From Pseudomonas sp. RIT-562 (lineage in GTDB: Bacteria; Pseudomonadota; Gammaproteobacteria; Pseudomonadales; Pseudomonadaceae): a stretch of 64,000 nt of DNA. Under the pieces are notes generated by a model. That model searched no databases and was not told the DNA's origin. It worked only from the letters and a program-made list of their open reading frames with translations. The stretch spans positions 62,001-126,000 of the forward strand of contig NZ_JAPJIV010000001.1 of assembly GCF_026241895.1 (NCBI RefSeq), in the 5' to 3' direction. This document shows, piece by piece, positions 46,473 through 55,614 of the stretch; the stretch's first letter is position 1, and each line of letters opens with the position of its first letter. A program made the translations under genes and the position numbers.

Positions 46473-46919
46473 TCACAAATCCAAACCCAACTCGTGTTTC
46501 ACCAGTCCCAGCAGCTTCACGGTATCAATTGGCTTGAGCAGAAAATCCACCACGCTCAGATGCATCGCGGCGATGGCGTCTTTCACATCGGCATCCCCGG
46601 ATACGATGATGATCGGCATGGCCGCCCGCACCGATTCGCGCACCTGGCGAATCAAGTCCAGGCCATCGACATGGCCCATCCGCAGATCGGTGATCACCAG
46701 GCCAATCGAAGGTTTCTCGCTCAACATCTTGAGGGCGGTTTCACCGCTGGCTGCAGTCATGCAGCGAATACCATCGAGAGCCAGGATCTCCGACAATAAT
46801 TCACGTGCGTCTTTGTCATCATCGACGATCAGCACGCGCTGTGGCGGTAGATCGGGTTCGAGCATGACCGCACTTAGCGCCTCGCGCTCGGCGTCACTCA
46901 GGATATCGTGGTCGGACAT
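46473..46919 (-). CDS. Stand-alone response regulator (receiver domain)
   Basis: The 148-aa product is a receiver domain with acidic pocket D33-D34-D35 (VLIVDDDKDARELL), phosphoacceptor D78 (LVITDLRMG), the threonine/serine switch (IIIVSGDADV) and the lysine of FLLKPID. A 25-residue acidic tail precedes it. No output domain follows, so it must act on a partner protein. No histidine kinase is adjacent. A GTG 24 codons upstream would extend the N-terminus; the ATG fits GAGAAAG better. Confidence 0.82.
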   Translation of the reverse strand: MSDHDILSDAEREALSAVMLEPDLPPQRVLIVDDDKDARELLSEILALDGIRCMTAASGETALKMLSEKPSIGLVITDLRMGHVDGLDLIRQVRESVRAAMPIIIVSGDADVKDAIAAMHLSVVDFLLKPIDTVKLLGLVKHELGLDL

Positions 46920-47175
46920 GGCTTTCTCAAAGGTTTCAAATCGTTCCTGGCCCACTGGTGAGACATCGCCAGGCAGACGTTCAATGTGCACTTCGTCGGA
47001 TTTATTTCCAATAGTCGGGGGGTGGGAATTTTCTCGCCGTGTCGTCAGATTCTTCCGATAGTTAATCAGGCTGTCGCCTACCTAGACTTACGTCCAATGG
47101 GCACCCCGCGCCCATGGGCCGACCATGGTGAAGTCATCCGACAACAACAATTCAAAAAAGATTGCGGTCATGGTT

Positions 47176-49110
47176 ATGAGTAAAGCGGACGCCTTCACCC
47201 AGGCAGGGAAAACCGCGGTGTTGCAGAACATCCAGGGCACTTTGCAGTTCCTTCAGCGCTTCCCGCCGTTCAATCAAATGGAACATGCCCACCTGGCGTA
47301 TCTGGTCGAGCAATGCCAGCTGCGTTTTTACGCACCGGACGAGAGCATCATCAAGCCCGACGATGGCCCGGTTGAACACTTCTACATCGTCAAGCAAGGC
47401 CGGGTCGTGGGTGAGCGCCCGCATACCGCGAAAGGCGGGACCGAAACCACTTTTGAAATCACCACCGGCGAGTGCTTTCCACTCGCCGCATTGTTAGGCG
47501 AGCGCGCGACCCGTACCGAACACCTGGCAGCCGAAGACACCTTTTGCCTGCAGCTGAACAAGCTGGCATTCATCAAGCTGTTCGCGCTTTCGCATACCTT
47601 TCGCGACTTTGCCCTGCGTGGCGTCAGCAGTCTGCTGGACCAGGTCAACCAGCAAGTCCAGCAAAAAGCCGTGGAAACCCTGGGCACCCAATACTCGCTC
47701 AACACCCGCCTGGGCGAATTGGCCATGCGTCACCCAGTCACCTGCAGCCCGATCACGCCCCTGCGCGAAGCAGTGACCCTGATGCATGAGCAACAGGTTG
47801 GCAGCATTGTGGTGGTCGATGATGAAAAAGCCCCACTGGGGATTTTTACCCTGCGCGACTTGCGGCACGTGGTGGCCGGCGGCACCAACGACTTCAACGA
47901 AGCCATCGAACGGCACATGACCCGCGCCCCGTTCTTTTTATCGCCGGACCACAGCGCCTTCGATGCAGCGATTGCCATGACCGAGCGGCACATTGCCCAC
48001 GTCTGCCTGGTCAAGGATCACCGACTGTGCGGAGTGGTGTCGGAGCGCGACCTGTTTTCCCTGCAGCGGGTCGACCTGGTGCACCTGGCCCGGACTATCC
48101 GCAGTGCTCAGCGCGTGGAAAGCCTGGTAGCACTGCGCGGCGAGATCGGCCAGCTGGTGGAACGCATGCTGGCCCATGGCGCGTCTTCTACCCAGATCAC
48201 TCACATCATTACCCTGCTCAACGATCACACGGTGTGCCGGGTAATCGAGCTGACACTGGCCGAGAAAGGCGACCCGGGTGTGCCCTTCAGTTGGCTCTGC
48301 TTCGGCAGTGAAGGCCGTCGCGAGCAGACGCTGCACACCGATCAGGACAACGGCATTCTGTTCGAGGCGAAGGACGCCGCGCACGCGGCAGAAATTCGCG
48401 GCAAGTTGCTGCCCATCGCCCAGCAGATCAACCAGAGCCTGGCGTTGTGTGGGTTCACGCTGTGCAAGGGCAACATCATGGCTGGCAACCCCGAGCTGTG
48501 TTTGTCCCGAGCTGAATGGGCCCGGCGGTTTTCCGCATTTATCCGCGAGGCCACCCCGGAAAACCTGCTGGGCTCGAGCATCTATTTCGACCTGCGCGTG
48601 GTCTGGGGTGATGAGCAGGGTTGTGAACAATTGCGTCGCGGTATTCTCGATCAGGTGGCCGACAACCGCCTGTTCCAGCGCATGATGGCTGACAACGCCC
48701 TTCGCAACCGGCCACCGGTAGGACGTTTCCGCGAATTCGTCCTGGCCCGCAAGCATGGCGAAAAAGCCACGATGGATTTGAAAGTCCAGGGTCTTACCCC
48801 CTTTGTCGACGGCGCCCGGTTGCTGGCCCTGGCCAACGGCATCGAGACCAACAACACCCTGGAACGCTTTCGCCAACTGGTCGATAAAGAAGTCATCGAC
48901 CGACTTGACGGTGCGGCCTACGAAGAGGCCTATCACTTCATCCAGCAGACCCGCATGCAGCAGCATCAGCTGCAGACCCGGGAGAACCTGCCCTACTCCA
49001 ACCGGGTCGACCCTGACAGCCTCAATCACCTAGATCGACGCATCCTGCGTGAGTCCCTGCGCCAGGCCCAACGCCTGCAAAGCAGCCTGACTCTGCGGTA
49101 TCAGTTATGA
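47176..49110 (+). CDS. cNMP-binding / CBS / DUF294 nucleotidyltransferase-like protein
   Basis: The 644-aa protein has a cyclic-nucleotide-binding domain (about 25-140), a CBS pair (170-285; MRHPVTCSPITPLREAVTLM and SERDLFSLQ) and a DUF294 nucleotidyltransferase domain with GSEGRREQTLHTDQDNG. A C-terminal DUF294 helical domain completes it. The fold suggests a signal-sensing enzyme that modifies a partner, perhaps like GlnD, but no substrate is known. Its stop overlaps the exonuclease start by 4 bases. The ATG 17 codons after an upstream ATG is chosen, with moderate confidence. Confidence 0.87.
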   Translation: MSKADAFTQAGKTAVLQNIQGTLQFLQRFPPFNQMEHAHLAYLVEQCQLRFYAPDESIIKPDDGPVEHFYIVKQGRVVGERPHTAKGGTETTFEITTGECFPLAALLGERATRTEHLAAEDTFCLQLNKLAFIKLFALSHTFRDFALRGVSSLLDQVNQQVQQKAVETLGTQYSLNTRLGELAMRHPVTCSPITPLREAVTLMHEQQVGSIVVVDDEKAPLGIFTLRDLRHVVAGGTNDFNEAIERHMTRAPFFLSPDHSAFDAAIAMTERHIAHVCLVKDHRLCGVVSERDLFSLQRVDLVHLARTIRSAQRVESLVALRGEIGQLVERMLAHGASSTQITHIITLLNDHTVCRVIELTLAEKGDPGVPFSWLCFGSEGRREQTLHTDQDNGILFEAKDAAHAAEIRGKLLPIAQQINQSLALCGFTLCKGNIMAGNPELCLSRAEWARRFSAFIREATPENLLGSSIYFDLRVVWGDEQGCEQLRRGILDQVADNRLFQRMMADNALRNRPPVGRFREFVLARKHGEKATMDLKVQGLTPFVDGARLLALANGIETNNTLERFRQLVDKEVIDRLDGAAYEEAYHFIQQTRMQQHQLQTRENLPYSNRVDPDSLNHLDRRILRESLRQAQRLQSSLTLRYQL

Positions 49111-49814
49111 ACCTGTTCTCATGGTTTCGCCCAGCAGGCCCAGTGCTGTCTGGCGACGTGCTGCAACGCCTGGATCGCCTGCCGGCACAGGCCGGGCTCA
49201 GCGAATGCAGCCTGCGCGAGCAGCGCTGGGTCGTGCTGGACCTGGAAACCACTGGGCTGAACCTGAACAAGGACCAGGTGCTGTCGATCGGTGCGGTGGT
49301 GATCGAGGATGGGGCTATCGACTTCAGTCAACAGTTCGAACGAACCCTGCAATGCGCTGACATGAAATTGGCCCCAAGCGTGCTGATCCATGGCCTCGGC
49401 CCAAGCGCGATCGCCGCCGGCAGCGATCCAGCGCAAGCATTGCTGGAGTTCATGGAATTCCTTGGCGACAGCCCGGTGCTGGCTTTTCATGCACCTTTCG
49501 ACCAGCACATGCTCGGCCGAGCGCTGAAGGATCACCTGGGGTACAAGTTGCAGAATACCTTCCTGGATGTGGCGGACATCGCCCCGCTGCTGTGCCCCCA
49601 GGCACAGATTCGCGAAGCGGGACTGGACGAGTGGATCGACTGGTTCAAGCTCGAAGTATTCGAGCGCCACAACGCCAGCGCCGACGCGCTGGCCACTGCG
49701 GAACTGGCGCTGATTCTGTTCAGTCGGGCACGCCAGCAGCAGATTCACAGCCCGTTGAACCTGCAGCAGCGGCTGAGTCAGTGGAAGCGGCGCCAGCATT
49801 CTCCCTCCTTCTAA
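49107..49814 (+). CDS. DnaQ-like DEDDh 3'-5' exonuclease
   Basis: The 235-aa protein has ExoI VVLDLETTGLNLNKDQVLSIGAVVI (Asp-x-Glu), ExoII FHAPFDQHML (Asp) and ExoIII RHNASADALATAEL (His and Asp). That is the four-acid set of DEDDh exonucleases such as the proofreading subunit of DNA polymerase III. It is translationally coupled to the DUF294 protein, an arrangement repeated in many proteobacteria. The pair probably works together, but its job is not established. Confidence 0.9.
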   Translation: MNLFSWFRPAGPVLSGDVLQRLDRLPAQAGLSECSLREQRWVVLDLETTGLNLNKDQVLSIGAVVIEDGAIDFSQQFERTLQCADMKLAPSVLIHGLGPSAIAAGSDPAQALLEFMEFLGDSPVLAFHAPFDQHMLGRALKDHLGYKLQNTFLDVADIAPLLCPQAQIREAGLDEWIDWFKLEVFERHNASADALATAELALILFSRARQQQIHSPLNLQQRLSQWKRRQHSPSF

Positions 49815-49924
49815 CGCAACGCGATCCCGTGTAGCAGCTGCTACAAGGGCTCATACGGTTCAAAATACCTGTAACGCCCACCCGACCAGCGCCAATTGCT
49901 TACCTCCCCCGCCTCTGCGACAAT

Positions 49925-49942
49925 CGCGAACAATTCTCGTTA
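49925..49942. promoter_or_regulatory. Possible Fur box upstream of the sigma factor gene
   Basis: CGCGAACAATTCTCGTTA reads on the other strand as TAACGAGAATTGTTCGCG, close to the pseudomonad Fur pattern (AATGAGAATNNTTATC). It lies 29 bases before the GTG start. Iron control of FecI-type genes by Fur is the general rule. Confidence 0.45.
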
Positions 49943-49970
49943 GTTAACTCTTCCCAATCGGTGATGCTGC

Positions 49971-50489
49971 GTGCCGTCAGTCCAAAGCCCCCACAGCGAG
50001 CTCGTCGGTGCGTTATATCGCGACCACCGCAGCTGGCTATTGGCTTGGCTTCGACGCAATGTCGCCTGTCCGCAACGGGCTGAAGATCTCAGTCAGGACA
50101 CCTTCGTGCGACTGCTGGGCCGCGGCGAACTGAACGAGCCCCGCGAGCCCCGGGCGTTTCTGGTGGCGATCGCCAAGGGCCTGTTGTTCGACTATTTCCG
50201 CCGCGCCGCGCTGGAGCAGGCTTACCTTGCCGAGCTGATGCTGATCCCCGAAGGCGAACACCCCTCGGTGGAAGAACAACAACTGATTCTCGAAGACTTG
50301 AAGAACATCGATCGTCTGCTCGGCAAACTGTCGAGCAAGGCGCGGGCGGCGTTTCTGTTCAACCGGCTCGACGGCCTCAGCCACGCAGAAATCGCCCAGC
50401 GCCTCGGAGTGTCGGTGCCGCGGGTCAGGCAATACCTGGCCCAGGGCATTCGCCAGTGCTACATCGCGCTGTACGGTGAACCCGTATGA
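49971..50489 (+). CDS. ECF sigma factor, FecI type
   Basis: The 172-aa protein has sigma region 2 (LVGALYRDHRSWLLAWLRRNVACPQRAEDLSQDTFVRLL) and region 4 (LSSKARAAFLFNRLDGLSHAEIAQRLGVSVPRVRQYLAQG). It begins with a GTG, 6 bases after GGTGA. It should direct RNA polymerase to the receptor gene promoter after a siderophore signal. It overlaps the fecR-like gene by ATGA. No other targets are visible here. Confidence 0.93.
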   Translation: MPSVQSPHSELVGALYRDHRSWLLAWLRRNVACPQRAEDLSQDTFVRLLGRGELNEPREPRAFLVAIAKGLLFDYFRRAALEQAYLAELMLIPEGEHPSVEEQQLILEDLKNIDRLLGKLSSKARAAFLFNRLDGLSHAEIAQRLGVSVPRVRQYLAQGIRQCYIALYGEPV

Positions 50490-51457
50490 GCCCGGTCAGT
50501 TCCAAACCGGTCTCGACGCAGGTCCTGGATGCGGCGATTGCCTGGCAGCTGGCGCTGGATTCCGGCAACCCGGTGGAGCGCGAAGAGTTCGCCAAATGGC
50601 ACGCCGCCCACGAAGAACACGCGCGCGCCTGGCGTCAGCTGGGCATGCTCGACCAGCGTTTCAGTGTCGCTAATGGTCCGGCGCGTGCCGCGTTGCTGCA
50701 ATCGCGCGAAGGCATCCGCCGACGTGTGCGCAAGCTGGGCAGCGGCCTGGCCAGCATCGTCGCAGTGATTGGCCTGGCGCTGTTCGCGGGCGAGCGCTAT
50801 CTGCCGCTCGACTATTGGCTGGCCGATCAGCGTACTGCCACTGGCGAACAGCGGACCCTGCGCCTGAGCGACGGCACCGTGATCAATCTCAACACCCACA
50901 GTGCCGTGGACGTGCGCTTTGATGAGAAGCAGCGGCGGGTGATTCTCCAGGACGGTGAAATCCTGGTTGAAACCGGTCACGGCGACAGTCGGCCGTTCAT
51001 TGTCGAAACCCGCGAAGGCAGCATGCGTGCACTGGGTACGCGCTTCCTGGTCAAGCGTGAAGATGAAGGCACACGTCTGAGCGTATTGCAGTCGGCGGTT
51101 GCGGCCTATCCGCAGGCGAGTCTCGAGGAACAGATTCTGCGCGAAGGCCAGCAAGTGCTGATGCGCAACAATGGCCTCGGCCCCATCGTTGCGCTCAACC
51201 TCGGTGCGGACGCCTGGACCCGGGGCATGTTGGTGGTGGACAACGCGCGCCTGGAGGACCTGGTGCATGAACTGAGTCGTTACCGTCCGGGGTACCTGGG
51301 CGTAGCGCCGGAAATTGCAGACCTGCGGATCACCGGCAGCTTTCCCTTGAACGATACCGACAAGGCCTTGCGCACATTGCTGCCGACGCTGCCAGTGCAG
51401 ATCGAGCAGCACACGCAGTGGTGGGTGACGGTGACGAAGGCTGAAGCCAGGCCCTAA
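50486..51457 (+). CDS. FecR-type transmembrane anti-sigma factor
   Basis: The 323-aa protein has a cytoplasmic N-terminal domain (IAWQLALDSGNPVEREEFAKWHAAHEEHARAW), one membrane segment near residue 83-103 (LASIVAVIGLALFAG) and a periplasmic FecR domain (RLSDGTVINLNTHSAVDVRFDEKQRRVIL). It holds the sigma factor inactive and relays the receptor's signal through the membrane. It is coupled to the sigma gene, and the receptor follows 90 bases on. Confidence 0.92.
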   Translation: MSPVSSKPVSTQVLDAAIAWQLALDSGNPVEREEFAKWHAAHEEHARAWRQLGMLDQRFSVANGPARAALLQSREGIRRRVRKLGSGLASIVAVIGLALFAGERYLPLDYWLADQRTATGEQRTLRLSDGTVINLNTHSAVDVRFDEKQRRVILQDGEILVETGHGDSRPFIVETREGSMRALGTRFLVKREDEGTRLSVLQSAVAAYPQASLEEQILREGQQVLMRNNGLGPIVALNLGADAWTRGMLVVDNARLEDLVHELSRYRPGYLGVAPEIADLRITGSFPLNDTDKALRTLLPTLPVQIEQHTQWWVTVTKAEARP

Positions 51458-51547
51458 TTGAAAATTATTTCTACCCAGCCCTATCACTTTTGGATTCTCG
51501 TTCGGCACCAAGGCAATTGAGAAATATTCCCTTTCAGGAGCCGCTGT

Positions 51548-53977
51548 ATGTCCCGTTCGCTAGACACCTTGTTGCGCCCCAGCCTGTTGGCCGTTGCCAT
51601 TGCCCTGTGCGCCCCGCTGGCGAGCGGTCCACTGCTGGCCGCCGAGCAAGCCTCCAGCGTGCGCGCCTACAACCTGCCAGCCGCGCCACTGGCCAGCACC
51701 TTGAATCAGATCGCCAGCCAGGCCGGGCTTGCTCTGTCGCTGAATCCATCGCTGGCTGCCGGTAAAACCTCGGCCCCTGTCCAGGGCCAGTTCGACGCGA
51801 CCGGTGCCCTGCGCGAAGCCTTGCGTGGCACCGGCCTGCAATTGGAGCAAAGCAGTGCGGGCACGTTCAGCCTGGTGGCCGTGCCGGAGGGGGTCATGGC
51901 CCTGCCGACGACCAACGTGACGGGAGTGGCAAACACTGAGAGCGCCTGGGGTCCGGTTGATGGCTACCTCGCCACTCGCACCGCTGCCGGCACCAAGACC
52001 GACACCGCCCTGGTTGAGGCGCCGCGCTCGATCTCGGTCGCCACTCGCCAGCAGATGGACGACCGCAACGTACAGAACATCGATGACGCCGTACGCTACA
52101 TGCCCGGCATCGTCGCCAGCAGCTACGGCAGCGACACTCGTGCCGACTGGTTGCGCGTGCGCGGCTTCGAACCGACTCAATTCCTCGACGGCCTGCCGCT
52201 GCCAAAAGGCGTATACGCCAACCCGAAGCAGGAAACCTGGAACCTCGATCGCCTAGCCCTGCTGCGCGGGCCGGCCTCTTCGGTGTACGGCCAGACCCCG
52301 CCAGGCGGTTTGCTGGACATGGTCAGCCGCCACCCCAGCGCCGAGGCGAGTAATGAAATCCAAGTGGAATACGGCAGTGACAATCATCGCCAGATCAACT
52401 TTGCCAGCACCGGCAAGATCGATGAAGAAGGTCAGTTCCTCTATGGCCTGAGTGGCGTGATTCGCGACAGCGGCACGCAGATCGACCACGTCGACAATAA
52501 GCGCTACAACATCGCGCCGAGCCTGACCTGGAACATCGACGAAGACACCAAGTTCACCCTGCTGACCCAGTTCACCCGCGACGATACCGGCATCACCAGC
52601 CAGTTCCTGCCAGTACAGGGCACCAAAATCCACTCGCCCCTGGGAGATATTTCCCACCACAAGAACCTTGGCGATCCGGATTGGGAATATTACGACCGTA
52701 CCTATTACGCCCTGGGCTATGCCTTCGAGCATCGGCTGAATGATGTCTGGCAGTTCAAGCAAAACCTGCGCTACACCAAGTCGGACCTGTCGTTCCAGGC
52801 GCTCACCCCCGGCGCCTACCCTTTCACCCAGGTGGATGCCAATGGCAACGTCGGCCGCTCAAGCACCAGCGTCGACGAGGACATCAGCCAGTTCGCGGTG
52901 GACAACAACTTCCAGGCCGATTTCGCCACGGGTGACGTCGGTCACACCTTGCTGATCGGCCTCGATCACCAGCGCACCAACACCAACTACACCTCGATCT
53001 TCGGTGATGGCCTGACCACCAACGTCAACAACCCGATCTACGGCCTCCCCATCGTGCGCCCACCACGTTCCGATGCATTCTATGACTACGATCAAAAGAC
53101 CTATCAGACCGGCCTGTATGTGCAGGACCAGATGTTCATCGATCAATGGCGCCTGACGCTGGGCGGTCGTGAAGACTGGGTGCACACCGGCACCAAGTTC
53201 TTCAACAAAGGCGATGCCACCAACACTGAACGCGATAAGAAATTCAGCGGCAACGCGGCGATCAGCTATGTGTTCGACAACGGCATCGTGCCTTACCTGT
53301 CCTACGCCGAATCGTTCCAGCCAACCAGCAATGCCACGGCCACGCCCACCGATTCGTTCAAGCCGACCGAGGGCGAGCAATGGGAACTGGGTATCAAGTA
53401 CCAACCGCCTGGCAGCAAAACTCTGCTGACTGCCGCGGTGTACAACCTCACGCAAAAGAACGTGTCCGTCACCACCACCAACTCGGATAACGTCTCGATC
53501 ACCAGCCAGACCGGCGAAGTGAAAGTCAAAGGATTGGAACTGGAAGCCGTCTCCGACGTGACCGAAAACCTCAAGGTCATTGCGGCCTACACCTTGGCCA
53601 AGTCCGAGGTACAGGACGGCGCGTTCAAGGGCAATCGCCTGCAACTGATGCCCAACCAGCAGGCTTCGCTGTGGACCGACTACACCTGGCACAACGGCGT
53701 GCTCGACGGCTTTGGCATCGGTGGTGGCGTGCGTTACACCGGTAATACCTATGGCGACCAGGCCAATACCGAACTGGGCAAGGCGGACGCTTTCACCGTA
53801 TTCGACGCCGCTGTCCACTACGACCTCGGCCGCCTGGACAACAGCCTGAAAGGCGCATCCCTGGCGCTGAACGCGACCAACCTGTTCGACAAGGACTACA
53901 TTTCCACCTGCGACAGCTTTTACTGCTACTACGGCGACCAGCGCAGTGTCGTCGCCAGTGCGACCTACAAGTGGTAA
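51548..53977 (+). CDS. TonB-dependent hydroxamate-siderophore receptor with signalling domain
   Basis: The 809-aa protein has a signal peptide (to about LLAAE), an N-terminal STN signalling domain (YNLPAAPLASTLNQIASQAGLALSLNP), a plug (RSISVATRQQMDDRNVQNIDDAVRYMPGI) and a 22-strand barrel ending CYYGDQRSVVASATYKW. The disulfide and C-terminal motif resemble the FhuA/FoxA/FhuE group, indicating ferric hydroxamates such as ferrioxamine or ferrichrome. STN lets the bound siderophore trigger FecR and the sigma factor. AGGAG precedes the ATG by 8 bases. Confidence 0.93.
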   Translation: MSRSLDTLLRPSLLAVAIALCAPLASGPLLAAEQASSVRAYNLPAAPLASTLNQIASQAGLALSLNPSLAAGKTSAPVQGQFDATGALREALRGTGLQLEQSSAGTFSLVAVPEGVMALPTTNVTGVANTESAWGPVDGYLATRTAAGTKTDTALVEAPRSISVATRQQMDDRNVQNIDDAVRYMPGIVASSYGSDTRADWLRVRGFEPTQFLDGLPLPKGVYANPKQETWNLDRLALLRGPASSVYGQTPPGGLLDMVSRHPSAEASNEIQVEYGSDNHRQINFASTGKIDEEGQFLYGLSGVIRDSGTQIDHVDNKRYNIAPSLTWNIDEDTKFTLLTQFTRDDTGITSQFLPVQGTKIHSPLGDISHHKNLGDPDWEYYDRTYYALGYAFEHRLNDVWQFKQNLRYTKSDLSFQALTPGAYPFTQVDANGNVGRSSTSVDEDISQFAVDNNFQADFATGDVGHTLLIGLDHQRTNTNYTSIFGDGLTTNVNNPIYGLPIVRPPRSDAFYDYDQKTYQTGLYVQDQMFIDQWRLTLGGREDWVHTGTKFFNKGDATNTERDKKFSGNAAISYVFDNGIVPYLSYAESFQPTSNATATPTDSFKPTEGEQWELGIKYQPPGSKTLLTAAVYNLTQKNVSVTTTNSDNVSITSQTGEVKVKGLELEAVSDVTENLKVIAAYTLAKSEVQDGAFKGNRLQLMPNQQASLWTDYTWHNGVLDGFGIGGGVRYTGNTYGDQANTELGKADAFTVFDAAVHYDLGRLDNSLKGASLALNATNLFDKDYISTCDSFYCYYGDQRSVVASATYKW

Positions 53978-54006
53978 AGGCTTGACCTGACACACGCCAA
54001 GACCGG

Positions 54007-54025
54007 GCCGTCCTTCGAGGACGGC
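54007..54025 (+). terminator. Hairpin between receptor and PepSY genes
   Basis: GCCGTCC/GGACGGC with loop TTCGA sits between the receptor stop and the next start. CTTTGG follows rather than a T-run, so it is probably a stability or partial-termination hairpin. Confidence 0.5.
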
Positions 54026-54049
54026 TTTGGCATTTCTGAAGGGCTGCAA

Positions 54050-55180
54050 ATGAAGAGTAAAACGATCCGCCGCTGGTCCTTCGTCCATACCTGGACCAGC
54101 CTGATTTGCACGGTATTCCTGCTGATGCTGGCAGTGACCGGCTTGCCATTGATCTTTCACCACGAGATCGACCATCTGCTGGGCGATGCCCCCGAACTCA
54201 AGGAAATGCCCGCCGACACCCCGCAGCTGAATCTGCAGCAGCTGGTACTCGCGGCGGAAAAACATCGTCCCGGCGAGGTCATGCAGTACTTCGGTTTCGA
54301 CGAAGAAGATCCCAATGCCGCGTTTGCGATCATGGCGGCCACTGCCGGAACCGAGCCCAATTCGTCGCATACTTTCATGCTCGACGCCCGTACCGGTGAA
54401 GCGCTGGAAGTGCCATCGGCCAACGGCGGTTTCATGATGATCATGCTGCGCCTGCATGTGGATATGTTCGCCGGCCTGCCCGGCAAGCTGTTCCTGGCGT
54501 TCATGGGCATTCTGTTTGTGGCGGCCATCGTGTCCGGGACAGTGCTGTACCTGCCGTTCATGCGCCGGTTGAAATTCGCCACCGTGCGCCAGGACAAATC
54601 CACCCGCCTGCGCTGGCTCGACCTGCACAACCTGATCGGCGTCGTGGCCCTGACCTGGATGCTGGTAGTCGGCGTCACCGGTGTGATCAGCGCCTGCGCC
54701 GACCTGCTGATTGCGGCTTGGCGTGCGGAGGCACTCGGCGCAATGATCGCACCCTATCGCGACGCGCCAGCGTTGACCCAGCTCGCCGCACCGACTCGCC
54801 TGCTGGACATCGCCAAGGAAGTTGCGCCGGACATGCAACCGGACTTCATTGCCTTCCCCGGCACGCGGTTTTCCAGCGAACACCATTACGCCGTGTTCAT
54901 GAAAGGCAGCACCCACCTGACCTCCCACCTGCTCACACCCGTGCTGATCGACGCCAGCACCCTGCAGGTTACGGCCGTGGCAGAGAGGCCTTGGTACATG
55001 GACGTCATGGGCATGTCGCAACCGCTGCACTTTGGTGACTACGGCGGCATGCCGATGAAGATTCTGTGGGCAACCCTGGATGTACTGACCATCATCGTGC
55101 TCGGCAGCGGGGTGTACCTGTGGATGGTGCGGCGCAAAGCCGCGAAGCCCGTGCTTGAAGCTGCGGAGGCCCAGGCATGA
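54050..55180 (+). CDS. PepSY-associated inner membrane protein (FoxB/PiuB-like)
   Basis: The 376-aa protein has four membrane helices (VHTWTSLICTVFLLMLAVTGLPLIF; LFLAFMGILFVAAIVSGTVLYLPFM; HNLIGVVALTWMLVVGVTGVISA; ILWATLDVLTIIVLGSGVYLWMV) and PepSY domains in the periplasmic loops. Such proteins near FoxA-type receptors help release or reduce iron from siderophores in the periplasm or at the inner membrane. The alternating histidines in the helices could bind heme. AAGGG precedes the ATG. It overlaps the next small gene. Confidence 0.9.
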   Translation: MKSKTIRRWSFVHTWTSLICTVFLLMLAVTGLPLIFHHEIDHLLGDAPELKEMPADTPQLNLQQLVLAAEKHRPGEVMQYFGFDEEDPNAAFAIMAATAGTEPNSSHTFMLDARTGEALEVPSANGGFMMIMLRLHVDMFAGLPGKLFLAFMGILFVAAIVSGTVLYLPFMRRLKFATVRQDKSTRLRWLDLHNLIGVVALTWMLVVGVTGVISACADLLIAAWRAEALGAMIAPYRDAPALTQLAAPTRLLDIAKEVAPDMQPDFIAFPGTRFSSEHHYAVFMKGSTHLTSHLLTPVLIDASTLQVTAVAERPWYMDVMGMSQPLHFGDYGGMPMKILWATLDVLTIIVLGSGVYLWMVRRKAAKPVLEAAEAQA

Positions 55181-55356
55181 GGCCGCGTCAGTCGAATTTC
55201 TGGAAAGTCTTTGCCATCCCTACGGTGATCGGCCTGTTCACCGCCGCCGGGCTGTTCGCTGCGCTGCTCGGTGATGGCGTGTGGGATGCCCTGAGCTGGC
55301 TGGGCCTGGGCATTCCCGCCGTCTTCGCCCTGCGCGGCCTGCTGCAACGCCACTAA
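55177..55356 (+). CDS. Small membrane protein coupled to the PepSY gene
   Basis: This 59-aa protein, starting MRPRQSNFWKVFAIPTVIGL, is too short for the ORF size cut-off but starts at an ATG overlapping the PepSY stop (ATGA). It has two hydrophobic helices (VFAIPTVIGLFTAAGLFAALL and LSWLGLGIPAVFALRGLL) separated by a GDGVWDA turn. It ends just before a REP element. It probably works with the PepSY protein in the inner membrane; I know no assigned function. Confidence 0.8.
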   Translation: MRPRQSNFWKVFAIPTVIGLFTAAGLFAALLGDGVWDALSWLGLGIPAVFALRGLLQRH

Positions 55357-55360
55357 TCCC

Positions 55361-55449
55361 TGTGGGAGCAAAGCTTGCTCGCGATTGGATCGCCACGGTC
55401 GCCCAGTGAGACCACCGCCACTCCATCGCGAGCAAGCTTTGCTCCCACA
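55361..55449. repeat. Paired REP element
   Basis: TGTGGGAGCAAAGCTTGCTC and GAGCAAGCTTTGCTCCCACA flank about 50 bases. It follows the iron operon. Confidence 0.9.
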
Positions 55450-55515
55450 CTCGCTCAACCGTCCGCCTTGCTAACTACCCTCCCGCCTTCCCCCGCAACA
55501 CCTCTGACATATTTG

Positions 55516-55545
55516 TTGACAATTTAGTCCTTGAGCTCCTATAAA
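55516..55545 (+). promoter_or_regulatory. Sigma-70 promoter of the ExuT-like gene
   Basis: TTGACA at 55516-55521 and TATAAA at 55540-55545 are separated by 18 bases, a near-consensus sigma-70 promoter. Transcription would begin close to 55552, about 60 bases before the transporter ATG. Confidence 0.75.
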
Positions 55546-55551
55546 GGCGAC

Positions 55552-55564
55552 GTTGTACGACAAC
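55552..55564. promoter_or_regulatory. Operator-like inverted repeat at the transcription start
   Basis: GTTGT-ACG-ACAAC is a perfect 5+3+5 inverted repeat at the expected transcription start, followed by another ACAAC-type half-site. The shape resembles operators of GntR-family repressors, such as those of uronate genes. No regulator gene is adjacent. Confidence 0.55.
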
Positions 55565-55614
55565 CTACAACAGTAAATTCGACACCAAAATCCAAAAATA
55601 ATCATGGTGAAGTA

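Noticed and set aside
52859..55030. 723-codon minus-strand frame under the receptor and PepSY genes
   Set aside because: It is antisense to two conserved genes and low-complexity; a shadow of their codon bias.
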